Source of the DNA: Raphanus sativus
Lineage: Eukaryota > Streptophyta > Magnoliopsida > Brassicales > Brassicaceae
Assembly: GCF_000801105.2 (NCBI RefSeq)
Contig: NC_079516.1
Coordinates: forward strand, 45,612,908 to 45,676,907
Direction of reading: 5' to 3'
DNA: 64,000 bases
Shown here: positions 1 to 9,200 of the stretch, in pieces
Layout: each line of letters begins with the position of its first letter
Numbering within the stretch: position 1 is the stretch's first letter
Notes under the pieces: model-generated
What the model saw: the letters and a program-made list of their open reading frames with translations, nothing else
Told to the model about the DNA's origin: nothing
The model's database searches: none
Made by a program: the position numbers and the translations under genes

Positions 1-700
1 TTTCGTCATGAAAATTACACAATATATTTTGTTCATTACAAATATATATTTTTCATAAAAGGGCTATATATAATACCCGAATAAAATTACACACTTTAAT
101 CGGCATGTAGTCACTAATGCAGAGTCTAGCAAGCTTATCAGAACACATCATCCAAATTAAAGCTGTCGTTCTTATTTATTTTTTTTGATGAAAAGCTATC
201 GTTATTTACATAAATTTTGAACGCCTTTTTATCATTTTTAGAGCATTTCTAACTCATTCTATTTTTCATTTTAAAATCAAATTTGAAGTGAAAATATTCC
301 AATTTTATTTTATTCTTTTACTCTATAACAAGATAAAAATGTATTTACAGTATAAATAAAAAATTCATTTATTTTATATTCTAAAATAAAGTATTAATAG
401 TAGAATCCAACTCTATTATAGAATTACTCTAGTTTGAAAATTAAAAAGATAAAAACCATGGGAGATAGTCTTACGTAATCATATTATATTGAAGCATTAT
501 TTAATTAAGATTCGAGTTTTCAGAATTAAGACCCACTTGGCTTGCTAAATTAAATAATGGATATATGGTACACATAAATGTTGTCAACTAGTGTGCTTGC
601 ATGTTAACAATAATTGGTCAGCTAAAACCAGACTCTATCTATGTTTCAACGTTTAATAAAGTATTATTATATCACTTTACATATAATTTATGAACCTAGC
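1..700. other. 3' flank of CYP94C1
   Basis: No gene is visible. The stretch is AT-rich and lies downstream of the minus-strand CYP94C1 stop codon at 701, so its right edge should hold that gene's 3' UTR and polyadenylation region. Bases 241-432 look like a decayed foldback MITE, listed separately. Confidence 0.6.
241..432. repeat. Decayed foldback MITE
   Basis: It starts with GAGCATTTCTAACTC and ends near CCAACTCTATTATAG, and the two halves resemble each other in inverted orientation. This is the same pattern as the better preserved element at 18703-18960, with the GAGCATCTCC-type start and TCCA/TGGA-rich body. Too degraded for exact borders or a target duplication. Confidence 0.45.
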
Positions 701-2203
701 TCAATCAAAAACTCCTTGAGCTTTTCTTTCTTGGATTGTAACCGGCAATCCACCGTTAACCGTTGCTGTGAGACCCGGAGAAAACCGGAGCGTCTGGGTC
801 GATCCGGGACCCTTGACCCGTGTTTCGAACTTCCTAATCATCGCCACGGCTATTGATTTCATCTCCATAATGGCCATTTCTTTCCCCACACAAGCCCTGG
901 CTCCGGCTTGGAAAATCGGATACTTAACCGGATTTTCAGGCCGGAATTTACCTTCCTTATCCAACCACCTCTCTGGTTTAAACTCTTCGTAGTCAGGACC
1001 CCAAATGCGGCTCATCCGACCCATTGCGTAAGGATGATACGTGACTCTAGTCCCACCAGTAACATGCGTACCATCAGCCAGGACGTCGTCGTTTAGAGCG
1101 AATTTGGAATCAAATTGAACCGGCGGATACAGTCTCATGCTTTCATACAACGCCGCATGCAAATAATGCATCTCTCTCATTTCGCCGCAAGTGGCAGTAA
1201 CCGACTCAAAACCGGGGCCCATGACCCGGTCCAATTCTTCACGTATCCGGTTCTCAACTTTAGGTTCACGTGTCAATAACCAAAAGAATCCGGTTAAACC
1301 GGCTGCAACGGTGTCCCGACCGGCCAATAGAAAGCTCACGACAATGTCTCGGAGATACTTGTCGTCATCCTCCGCGACAACAGCCATAAACCTCGAGATC
1401 AAATCGTTGTTTTTATTAGTTAAACCGGTTAACCTCCGTTGCTTGATCAAATCTCCGGCTAACCGGTTTATAACATCGATAGATTCTCTAAGCTCTTTCT
1501 CCGACCCGACTTTAAACATTCTTTTGAGTTTCCACAAGAGAGGAGACGGAGCCAGCGCGCGTTTCGCGGACAGCATCGAAGCCGTGTCGAACGCGACGGC
1601 GAACTCCGACGTCGGAAAAGGAAACCGGAGGCAATTCGGGTCGAACCCGAAGCTCAGCTTGCTGATCGTGTCGAACGAGAATCTCCTGAAAACATCTTGC
1701 AGATCCAAAACCGAACCGGAACCGGTTCCGGTCGAGAACGAGCTCAGAACCGGGATCAGACGCGTCTCGATCTCGGCCCTGACGATCTCGTGGGCGAAAA
1801 CTCTGACGGAGACGCTCCCGAGCTCAAGACTCGCGAGCTTCCTCTGGAAACGCCACGTGTCACCGTCGGAGTTGAAGATCCCGCGGCCTAGGAGATCCCC
1901 GAGGATGACGGAGAACTGTTTGCCTTTCGGGTAGTTGTGGAAACGCGTTTTGAGCACGTGCTCGACGTTCGAAGGATTCGCGGTGACGACGCTGTTGAGG
2001 ACGTGGATTTTGATCGTCGACGTCGGGGATCGCCGGAGGAGATGGGCGTACCAGTCGCCGAGATTGACGAAGTCGTTCCGCCAGCTGGAAGTGAGGTAAG
2101 CGTGGCAGATCTCGCAGTTGCAGTAACGTAGCTTTTGATGGAATAGTGTGTGGAAGAATGAGAATATGAAGAAGGCGATGATGAAGGATATAATTAGTAA
2201 CAT
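701..2203 (-). CDS. CYP94C1: Cytochrome P450 CYP94C1, jasmonoyl-isoleucine oxidase
   Basis: Single-exon P450 of 500 residues. CYP94C1 in Arabidopsis (At2g27690, about 495 residues) oxidises 12-hydroxy-JA-Ile to 12-carboxy-JA-Ile at the ER and so helps switch off jasmonate signalling. Visible hallmarks: an N-terminal hydrophobic anchor (LLIISFIIAFFIFSFF), the I-helix motif AGRDTVAAGLT, the ExxR motif ESMR, the PERW motif, and the haem loop FQAGARACVG with its cysteine. Internal runs such as YPKGKQFSVILGDLLGRG match CYP94C1 as I remember it. The start at 2203 is chosen because it gives the family N-terminus. An in-frame upstream frame to 2290 would add 29 residues, but these come from a 57-bp repeat of the gene's own start. 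A LINE begins 93 bp upstream of the ATG, so the original promoter is now beyond 7957. No frameshift or stop is present, so the enzyme could be functional if transcribed. Confidence 0.95.
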   Translation of the reverse strand: MLLIISFIIAFFIFSFFHTLFHQKLRYCNCEICHAYLTSSWRNDFVNLGDWYAHLLRRSPTSTIKIHVLNSVVTANPSNVEHVLKTRFHNYPKGKQFSVILGDLLGRGIFNSDGDTWRFQRKLASLELGSVSVRVFAHEIVRAEIETRLIPVLSSFSTGTGSGSVLDLQDVFRRFSFDTISKLSFGFDPNCLRFPFPTSEFAVAFDTASMLSAKRALAPSPLLWKLKRMFKVGSEKELRESIDVINRLAGDLIKQRRLTGLTNKNNDLISRFMAVVAEDDDKYLRDIVVSFLLAGRDTVAAGLTGFFWLLTREPKVENRIREELDRVMGPGFESVTATCGEMREMHYLHAALYESMRLYPPVQFDSKFALNDDVLADGTHVTGGTRVTYHPYAMGRMSRIWGPDYEEFKPERWLDKEGKFRPENPVKYPIFQAGARACVGKEMAIMEMKSIAVAMIRKFETRVKGPGSTQTLRFSPGLTATVNGGLPVTIQERKAQGVFD

Positions 2204-2208
2204 TGTGT
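2152..2208. repeat. 57-bp direct repeat, copy 1 (inside CYP94C1)
   Basis: Covers the first 52 bases of the CYP94C1 coding region (ATG at 2203 on the minus strand) plus five bases of leader. An apparently identical second copy sits at 2239-2295. The 87-bp offset is divisible by three, so both copies read in the same frame. Confidence 0.95.
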
Positions 2209-2218
2209 TTGAGGGAAT

Positions 2219-2237
2219 GAGAGATAGAGAGAGAGAG
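2219..2237. repeat. Left target-site duplication of the LINE
   Basis: The 19-bp purine run GAGAGATAGAGAGAGAGAG recurs directly after the LINE poly-A at 7957-7975. This fits target-primed reverse transcription in the CYP94C1 leader. The run is low in complexity, and the 57-bp repeat copy lies between it and the LINE, so the call is good but not certain. Confidence 0.75.
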
Positions 2238-2238
2238 G

Positions 2239-2295
2239 GGAAGAATGAGAATATGAAGAAGGCGATGATGAAGGATATAATTAGTAACATTGTGT
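2239..2295. repeat. 57-bp direct repeat, copy 2 (LINE 5' junction)
   Basis: Second copy of the CYP94C1 N-terminal coding segment, lying between the left target duplication and the first LINE base. It may be filler copied by template switching during insertion, or the remnant of an older 87-bp tandem duplication into which the LINE jumped. Confidence 0.9.
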
Positions 2296-2310
2296 CTAAG
2301 TCCTCTTATC

Positions 2311-3879
2311 ATGGACTCCATTGTCGACTACAAAACAGGGGAAGAGAGCTTGGTAACCTTCGAGTACGAAGGCCTTAAGAACCATTGCTCACTCTGCTTC
2401 CGCCTTTCTCATCTGGGCCAAGATTGTCCATTCAGAGCCCCCCTCCCCGAGCCTTTGGAGCCAATAGTCCCCAGCTTCACGCAGGTTATCCGAGAGGAAG
2501 TAGCTCTTGGTAACTCTACGATGGCAGCTCAGCCTGTTGTTCGCTCTACCAAGACCCCCACTACTCTCAATAACGATGCCTCTCTGAAGTTTGACAGACT
2601 GCAGGAGTTCTCTACGAGACTTGACAGACACGGCAGGCCCTTTGGAGATAGGGTTTCTGTTGCTGTTAATGGAGCTCCCCCTCTAAGAAATAAGATTACT
2701 CCAAGGCCATCTCGGGAACCCTTAGGTCATGAGAGATCCGACAGACACCGAGGCAACTCCAATGCTCCCAGCTACTACATGAAACCTCAATACCGTCACA
2801 GAGCAGATGAGAGAAGGAGCAACAAGACCTCTCGTGAAGGTTACTCTCGAGAAGCAAGCGAGGACCCACATATGGGAAGAGAACGTAGGAACCATGATCA
2901 AAATTACGATGCTCCTCAGGATGATCTCCCAGGTCAACTACAAGCGCTTTCTCCCTCCTACACTACCAACAGAGTCCCTCGACGTTCGGGATTGGGAAAA
3001 CAGGGCCCTAGCTCTCAACAACTGGCTAGAACACATCATGCTGCGGGCAACTCGGAAGAACATGAGACACCGAGACAAGTGGAGGGTGATCCACTACCTA
3101 CTGTCCGTCACCAGGAAGCAGCTTTTCTCCCACGTCCCCCACTGGAACGCACCTTGATCTTTCCAGAGCTCCCTCCAACTCGAGCGATACCGACGACGGA
3201 AGAGGTTATGGAGGATCTCATAGAAGCATCCCATCAGTATGTTAACCATCCGGATCCTACTGAAAGAGAAGCACGCATTCAACGAGTGCTGGAGACGAAT
3301 GCACAAGGCATTATGGAGGAGACTGCGGCGCATATCATTGCAACTGCCACAGCCCAATCCCCTGCACAACAACTCATTTGTTTTCAACCTGAGGGAGGCA
3401 ACTATAGCTCGGCGGGTCAGGAAATCTCGTTCTCCCATGACCCGGAGAGAGAGCCAGCACCAGTGGTCCAAGATAGACTTGTAACGTCACGGTCAGCACG
3501 CCCACCACGTACTAAAAAGAGCAGTGGAGTTTCTAGAGGTCTCATGGGGGCAAACCTCAGAAAGCACAACTTAACTATGTCGCAACGCTCGCCAGCTACC
3601 CGTCAAACGATTGAGGATAATCATTCGTCAACCCCAGCAAATGGCTCAAGGCTTAGACACGGCAGACGCACGAATGGAACGCCTTCACACAACAACGCTA
3701 TTATGGACCAAGAAGTACAACAACCAGGACGAAGGGAGGCTCGTATTCAATCTCCTCAGGAAAATGAGATTCCTTTGCAGCAGCAACAGACGCCTTCTAG
3801 GGTCCGACGACATAGAAGAGCTCAGTACGACCCTGAGGAACAGGTGGATTTTCACCACCTAAGTCCGGATCTTCCTTAG
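2311..3879 (+). CDS. LINE ORF1 protein, N-terminally truncated
   Basis: About 520 residues from the first ATG at 2311; the open frame starts at 2290 with a non-ATG codon taken from flanking DNA. The N-terminus MDSIVDYKTGEESLVTFEYE leads into a zinc knuckle CSLCFRLSHLGQDC (CX2CX4HX4C), typical of plant LINE ORF1. The RNA-binding DUF4283 region that normally precedes it is missing. The rest is rich in Arg, Gln and Pro and low in recognisable domains. It would bind element RNA in the ribonucleoprotein, but the truncation probably impairs this. Its last bases overlap the ORF2 frame. Confidence 0.85.
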   Translation: MDSIVDYKTGEESLVTFEYEGLKNHCSLCFRLSHLGQDCPFRAPLPEPLEPIVPSFTQVIREEVALGNSTMAAQPVVRSTKTPTTLNNDASLKFDRLQEFSTRLDRHGRPFGDRVSVAVNGAPPLRNKITPRPSREPLGHERSDRHRGNSNAPSYYMKPQYRHRADERRSNKTSREGYSREASEDPHMGRERRNHDQNYDAPQDDLPGQLQALSPSYTTNRVPRRSGLGKQGPSSQQLARTHHAAGNSEEHETPRQVEGDPLPTVRHQEAAFLPRPPLERTLIFPELPPTRAIPTTEEVMEDLIEASHQYVNHPDPTEREARIQRVLETNAQGIMEETAAHIIATATAQSPAQQLICFQPEGGNYSSAGQEISFSHDPEREPAPVVQDRLVTSRSARPPRTKKSSGVSRGLMGANLRKHNLTMSQRSPATRQTIEDNHSSTPANGSRLRHGRRTNGTPSHNNAIMDQEVQQPGRREARIQSPQENEIPLQQQQTPSRVRRHRRAQYDPEEQVDFHHLSPDLP

Positions 3880-6800
3880 CTGTTGTAAGCTGGAACTGTT
3901 GCGGGTTGGGGAACCCCGACACAGTCCAGCGAATTAAGGACATGTGTAAATCTATGTGTCCTCATATCTTGTTCCTCATGGAGACCAAGAACCCAGACTC
4001 TTTTGTGTTGAATGAACTAGCTTCTCTCCCGTACGATAACCATGTACTCGTCTCTCCTCACAGCCCGGGAGGTGGAGGTTTAGCCCTTTTTTGGTCTCAA
4101 GAAGTATCTGTAACCATTCTAGTTCAATCTCACAACTACTTGGACTCGCTAGTCACTTTCAAAGGGAAGAGCTTTCATGTCACCTTTGTGTATGGAGAGC
4201 CAGAAATATCCCGTCGGCAAGGGGTATGGGATGCGATCTCGTCTTTTGCAGCGGATAGAGCAACTCCTTGGCTACTCACGGGAGATTTCAATGAAATCCT
4301 TGATAACTCAGAGAAATCAGGCGGCCCTACACGGCCTGAACGGACCTTTTCAGCTTTCCGCGAGTTTCTAGCTCTTAACGATCTCTTCGATCTCAAGCAT
4401 ACTGGAAACCACCTATCTTGGCGAGGAAGGCGGGGAAGGCACTTAGTACACTGCCGTCTTGATAGGACACTCGCTAACAGTGCCTGGTATGACGCCTTTC
4501 CGCAAGGACGCAGTCACTACTTAAGGTTTGAAGGTTCCGACCACCGGCCGATCTTCTCAGCTTTTGACGCCAAAAGGAGGAACCAGGGGAAGATTTTTCG
4601 CTTTGATAGACGTCTAAAGGACGTCGAGGAAGTTCGCCAACTAATCGAGCATACATGGAGTGTTTCTCCGGAGCTATCAGTCGCCCTCCGACTAGTGGCT
4701 TGTAGAAGAGCGATCGTACAGTGGAGCAGAGCACACCATGCTAATAGCCGAAAGCTCATAGAGACCCTGAGACAGAGGCTGGATACAGCTATGACAAACG
4801 ACGTGCCCGATGATACAGTTGCTACTATCAACAAAGAACTACTTGCAGCTTACAAGGCTGAGGAAGCCTTTTGGAAGCAAAGGAGTAGACTGTTATGGCT
4901 GACCTTGGGTGATAAGAATACAGGGTATTTTCACGCGGTTGCAAAAGGACGTAAAGCCCGGAACAGGCTCACTGTGTTGGAAGACGTGAGTGGGGCACCG
5001 GTGTATGAGGAAGAGCAAATTGCTAAGGAGATAGCCCGGTACTTTGCGGAGATATTTCTATCCACCGGGACGAACAGAGAGACTATTGATGAGATTGTAT
5101 CCCGAGGTCTATCTCCTTCTATTACACCAGAGACCAACGAGGCATTGATCGCTATCCCCTCTGCCATGGAAGTAAAGAAAGCACTCTTTGCTATCCATCC
5201 GGACAAAGCCCCGGGACCTGATGGTTTCTCTGCCTCCTTCTTTCAAGCTAACTGGATGGCAATTGGTCCAGCCATAGTCGCGGAAGTGCAAGCTTTCTTC
5301 TCGACAGGGCTGATGCCGTCATCGATTAATATGACTCAGGTCCGCCTTATCCCGAAGAGTGGTGATGCTCTTAAGGTCTCGGACTTTCGACCCATCGCTT
5401 TGTGCAACGTATACTACAAGATAATCTCGAAGATCCTCTCTCTGAGACTACGGCCAGTTCTTGGATCGATAATCTCCGAAAATCAGTCGGCTTTCTTACC
5501 GGGAAGGGCTATTGCGGATAATGTGCTAATCACACATGAGATCCTCCATTATCTCAAAGGGTCGGAGGCCAAAAAACACTGCTACCTAGCGGTGAAAACC
5601 GATATGAGCAAAGCCTACGACAGGCTTGAATGGAGCTTTATCCGGCTCGTCTTCGAGAAACTGGGCTTTGCGGATGAGTGGATCAACTTAGTCATGCAGT
5701 GTATCGAGACTGTGACCTACTCTTTCTTGGTCAATGACTCAGTTCATGGAGCGGTTACACCGCAGAGAGGTATCCGACAAGGAGACCCCCTATCCCCATA
5801 CATCTTTATCATATGCGGGGAAGTTCTTTCGGGCTTGTGTCGAGCAGGACAATGGAGTGGTGACCTCACTGGTGTGAAGATCGGACATCATTGCCCACGC
5901 ATCAATCACTTACTCTTTGCCGATGACACGATGTTCTTCACCAAAGCCACTACCGGGAGCTGCGAATCACTCGCTTTGATTCTACGAGACTATGAGAAAG
6001 CTTCAGGGCAGCGGATCAACGCCACTAAGTCGTCTATCTCCTTCTCTTCAAGAACGCCACAGGAGACTCGATCACGGGTCAAACTCATCCTTGGCATTGA
6101 TAAGGAGGGGGGAGTCGGGAAGTATCTTGGTCTACCTGAGCTCTTTACTAGAAGGAAACGTGATCTCTTTTCTTCTATAGTTGATAGGATTAAACTCCGG
6201 GCAGCTTCATGGTCCACTCGCCGATTATCACCAGCGGGAAAGCTCACGATGTTGAAGTCTGTACTCTCGGCCATCCCCACATATACGATGTCTTGCTTCC
6301 CACTTCCTATCGGACTTTGTAAGCAAATCCAGTCCGTTCTCACCCGATTCTGGTGGGACGCGGATCCCTCGGTGCGTAAGTTATGTTGGGTTGCGTGGGA
6401 TTCTCTAACACTTCACAAGAGTGATGGAGGTTTGGGTTTTAGAGAAATCCAAGATTTCAACACGGCTATGCTCGCAAAGAACTCCTGGCGGATCTTGACG
6501 TCACCGGACTGTCTCCTAGCACGGTTATTACTTGGCAAATACTGCTCCAACACGAGCTTCCTGAAGTCCCCTTGTCCTACAACGGCTTCTCATGGATGGC
6601 GAGGGGTTATTGCAGGCCTTAACCTTCTCAAGCTGCAGTTGGGGAAGGCCATTGGCAATGGAAATACTACAAAGGTTTGGAGTGACTCTTGGATCTCTAC
6701 GACCTCCCACATAGTCGCGTACGGACCTCCAACGGAGACGACTAGAGACAGCTACGTCTCTGATCTCTTACTCCGTGGTACAGGAGAGTGGAACCGTCAT

Positions 6801-7904
6801 ATGGTGGAGTCTGTCCTTCCCGAACTAGCTGAGGAAATATACAGAATCAAGCCGAGCATCTTCCAAGTCGAGGATACCTTTTGCTGGCAGAGAACCAAGA
6901 GCGGTATCTATAGCGTCAAATCGGGCTATTACGCATTGCGCGAAGAACATGGATCTCATCATCTCCACATCCCTGCGATTACTTTTGACTGGCAAAAATT
7001 TATATGGCGGGAAACGACTTCACCAAAACTGAAGCTCTTTTTGTGGAGACTGTGTCGGGGAGCTCTCCCGCTAGGAGCAAACCTCCGTGGACGTGGAATC
7101 AACACACCGGGACTCTGCCCTCATTGTAATGAGGATGAGACAGCTCTGCACCTCTTTTTTCTGTGTCCCTTTGCGTTGCAGGTATGGGAAAGAGCTCCCT
7201 ACGCACACCAGCCTATCTTCTCAGACGCGGAAACACTCCATGATGCATTCATGCTCATGTCGACTTTGGTGAGCCTACCTCCAACCGGAGTTTCAACGTG
7301 TCTCACCTCCTGGCTTCTCTGGAATATTTGGACGGCGCGGAACCAGCTAATCTTCGACAACAGACAGATCCCAGCGTCTACAGTAGTGACCACGGCTTGC
7401 TCCTCTGGTCGCGAATGGTTGCAGGCGCAGGTACCGATCTCACCAAACCCGCGACCCGCCCCCTTAGAGTTTGAAACGCCGCCAGCACGAACGGATGTAA
7501 CGCTCTGCAACTCGGATGCTGCTTGGTCCTCGGTGACCCACCGAGCGGGCTTAGGATGGTGCTTCACTGATCGGCAAGGCTCTACTATCCAGGAACACTC
7601 CCGCGCACTGGCACACGTCTCCTCCCCCCTCGTAGCTGAAGCGCTGGCTATGAGGGATGCAATGCTTGAAGCTAAGCGCCTATCTCTTTCTAAAGTCTGG
7701 TTCCGAACCGACTCACGGGAGCTCGCTAGAGCTACATTCTCGAAGTCATATCCGGTGGAGCTTTTTGGAGTTCTCATGGATATCGAGATCCTATCTTCTT
7801 CTTTCATCTTTTGTTTTATTTCCTTTGTTGGGCGAGAGAATAATGTTGCAGCTGATTCCCTAGCGAAAGCGGCGCTTCTCTGTTCTTCTCCCGATTTGTA
7901 TTGA
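3879..7904 (+). CDS. LINE ORF2: endonuclease, reverse transcriptase, RNase H
   Basis: Open frame of about 1340 residues that runs on from the end of ORF1 in a different frame. It has no ATG before about 3942, so the start is unclear; the family sequence already begins with VVSWNCCGLG at 3882. Order: an APE-type endonuclease (METKN, WLLTGDFNEIL, SDHRPI) in roughly the first 220 residues; the reverse transcriptase (FRPIALCNVYYKIISK, MSKAYDRLEW, QRGIRQGDPLSPYIF, and FADD as the catalytic box) at about 430-720; a zinc-binding region (CPHCNEDETALHLFFLCPF) at about 1080; and an RNase H domain (CNSDAAWSS, TDSRELA) near the C-terminus. No internal stop or frameshift is seen. It could supply target-primed reverse transcription to itself or to relatives. 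Confidence 0.93.
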   Translation, partial: AVVSWNCCGLGNPDTVQRIKDMCKSMCPHILFLMETKNPDSFVLNELASLPYDNHVLVSPHSPGGGGLALFWSQEVSVTILVQSHNYLDSLVTFKGKSFHVTFVYGEPEISRRQGVWDAISSFAADRATPWLLTGDFNEILDNSEKSGGPTRPERTFSAFREFLALNDLFDLKHTGNHLSWRGRRGRHLVHCRLDRTLANSAWYDAFPQGRSHYLRFEGSDHRPIFSAFDAKRRNQGKIFRFDRRLKDVEEVRQLIEHTWSVSPELSVALRLVACRRAIVQWSRAHHANSRKLIETLRQRLDTAMTNDVPDDTVATINKELLAAYKAEEAFWKQRSRLLWLTLGDKNTGYFHAVAKGRKARNRLTVLEDVSGAPVYEEEQIAKEIARYFAEIFLSTGTNRETIDEIVSRGLSPSITPETNEALIAIPSAMEVKKALFAIHPDKAPGPDGFSASFFQANWMAIGPAIVAEVQAFFSTGLMPSSINMTQVRLIPKSGDALKVSDFRPIALCNVYYKIISKILSLRLRPVLGSIISENQSAFLPGRAIADNVLITHEILHYLKGSEAKKHCYLAVKTDMSKAYDRLEWSFIRLVFEKLGFADEWINLVMQCIETVTYSFLVNDSVHGAVTPQRGIRQGDPLSPYIFIICGEVLSGLCRAGQWSGDLTGVKIGHHCPRINHLLFADDTMFFTKATTGSCESLALILRDYEKASGQRINATKSSISFSSRTPQETRSRVKLILGIDKEGGVGKYLGLPELFTRRKRDLFSSIVDRIKLRAASWSTRRLSPAGKLTMLKSVLSAIPTYTMSCFPLPIGLCKQIQSVLTRFWWDADPSVRKLCWVAWDSLTLHKSDGGLGFREIQDFNTAMLAKNSWRILTSPDCLLARLLLGKYCSNTSFLKSPCPTTASHGWRGVIAGLNLLKLQLGKAIGNGNTTKVWSDSWISTTSHIVAYGPPTETTRDSYVSDLLLRGTGEWNRHMVESVLPELAEEIYRIKPSIFQVEDTFCWQRTKSGIYSVKSGYYALREEHGSHHLHIPAITFDWQKFIWRETTSPKLKLFLWRLCRGALPLGANLRGRGINTPGLCPHCNEDETALHLFFLCPFALQVWERAPYAHQPIFSDAETLHDAFMLMSTLVSLPPTGVSTCLTSWLLWNIWTARNQLIFDNRQIPASTVVTTACSSGREWLQAQVPISPNPRPAPLEFETPPARTDVTLCNSDAAWSSVTHRAGLGWCFTDRQGSTIQEHSRALAHVSSPLVAEALAMRDAMLEAKRLSLSKVWFRTDSRELARATFSKSYPVELFGVLMDIEILSSSFIFCFISFVGRENNVAADSLAKAALLCSSPDLY

Positions 7905-7956
7905 ACTCTTCCGGTTTAGATTTATGAAGCATTTACGTTGACAAAAAAAAAAAAAA

Positions 7957-7975
7957 GAGAGATAGAGAGAGAGAG
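7957..7975. repeat. Right target-site duplication of the LINE
   Basis: Repeats the purine run at 2219-2237 immediately after the poly-A tail. The GA run continues two bases further here. Confidence 0.75.
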
Positions 7976-8530
7976 AGTAGAGAGGGAAGGTGAGAGGAAA
8001 GAGGAAAGAGTGAGGTACGAGAAAATAAAAAACTTGAGGGTCAGTTAAATAGAGATTCTTTCTCTTCATTTGTTGTGGACAGACAAGTGTATGTGTTTTC
8101 ATATTTTGTTTAATATTCATTGTGATGTGTTATTTATTTTCCGGCGGGGGGACCAACAAGGAAATTATAAGTTTTTGCAGTATATATGCGAGGTAGTTTA
8201 TTTTCTAAAAGAAAAATTACCGACATAGTTTTAAGCAAATCATTTTTAGTTTTACTTCTTACCTTAGCAATGCATGATTGGGTACTAGTTCGAATAATGA
8301 TGTCGGAAATTATCCCTTTAAGTAGCCCAAATCAGTATTCTTTAACAGTACAACATGAAATTCATTTTTATCAACATGAAATTCTTTATTTATGCATTAA
8401 CAGATAAATACTTTATGTTGAAAAATTGCACTTGTTTCTATAGAACTGTTATAAGACATTGCCACAAAGAAAAAACAAATTAGACATATGACGCCTAATC
8501 GCCTATGTTGTGCAAGTTAACTATGAGCAT
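7976..8530 (-). promoter_or_regulatory. Displaced original promoter and leader of CYP94C1
   Basis: This DNA continues the purine-rich CYP94C1 leader beyond the LINE, so before the insertion it was the proximal promoter. On the minus strand there is a TATA-like CTATTTAACTG at 8043-8053. It now lies nearly 6 kb from the coding start. No G-box could be pointed to with confidence. The assignment is positional. Confidence 0.5.
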
Positions 8531-9190
8531 CTCTAATCGAAAGTTCATCAAATAGGGTTATCTTATAAATACTTTATTTATTCTATATCAAGTTTCGATT
8601 ATTTCTCAAAAAAAAAGAAGAAGTTTCGATTATACAATTGAGCCATATTAAAATACCATGTTATATTTTTATAATTTTTTTTTGAATTACTATGTGCAAA
8701 GGAGATGTTTTTATTTGGCTATGAATTAATTGCTTTTGCTGCAAAAAATTTTAATTGATAGTACTGTTTATCTAAATATGTATCTTTCGTTTCATAATAA
8801 TATTATTTTATTTTTAATTCTGTAATGAAAGTCAACTTAGATTTTCAATGCATAACTTGATAAAAAATATAATCGTAGTTGTAGTGATGAATTTCAAGAA
8901 CTAAACAAATTTTGAAGAGCATGTGTAATTTTTTTAGTACAGTATATTTTATAATTTATATGAAAATGTTAAAAATATATTTATTATAAAGTGGAAGATG
9001 TAAGCATACAACAATAAGTTTTGTTATAAAGTGGAAGATGTAAATTATATAATGTTGTATGATAAAATATTGTGCTTTTGGAAAAAGATGTAAATATACA
9101 ACAATAAGTTTGTATGTATTTTCTTATAGCAATTCCCATTGGAAAACAGAAATGACTTTTGTTATAATCTTTTTTTGGACAAAACTTTTG
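8531..9190. other. AT-rich intergenic DNA
   Basis: No gene seen. A motif close to GTTATAAAGTGGAAGATGTA recurs at about 8985-9000 and 9024-9040, and ATACAACAATAAGTTT recurs at 9006-9022 and 9096-9112, indicating small old duplications. Confidence 0.6.
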
Positions 9191-9200
9191 TTATAATCTA

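Larger units (their letters stand above)
2296..7956 (+). mobile_element. LINE (non-LTR retrotransposon), 5'-truncated, intact ORF2
   Basis: About 5.66 kb, head to head with CYP94C1. It contains an ORF1 with a CCHC zinc knuckle, an overlapping ORF2 with endonuclease, reverse transcriptase and RNase H domains, a short 3' UTR and a 14-base poly-A at 7943-7956. ORF1 starts inside the protein, so the element is 5'-truncated. Both frames are otherwise open throughout, which points to a young insertion. The flanking 19-bp repeats at 2219-2237 and 7957-7975 are the likely target duplication. It belongs to the plant L1-like group with a C-terminal RNase H. Confidence 0.95.

Noticed and set aside
1191..1934. 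247-residue plus-strand frame inside CYP94C1
   Set aside because: It is the antisense shadow of the P450 coding region, with no recognisable domain.
701..2290. Taking 2290 as the CYP94C1 start
   Set aside because: The first 29 residues come from the duplicated gene start and leader sequence; the normal family N-terminus starts at 2203.
7199..7807. 202-residue minus-strand frame in the LINE
   Set aside because: Antisense shadow of the ORF2 RNase H region.
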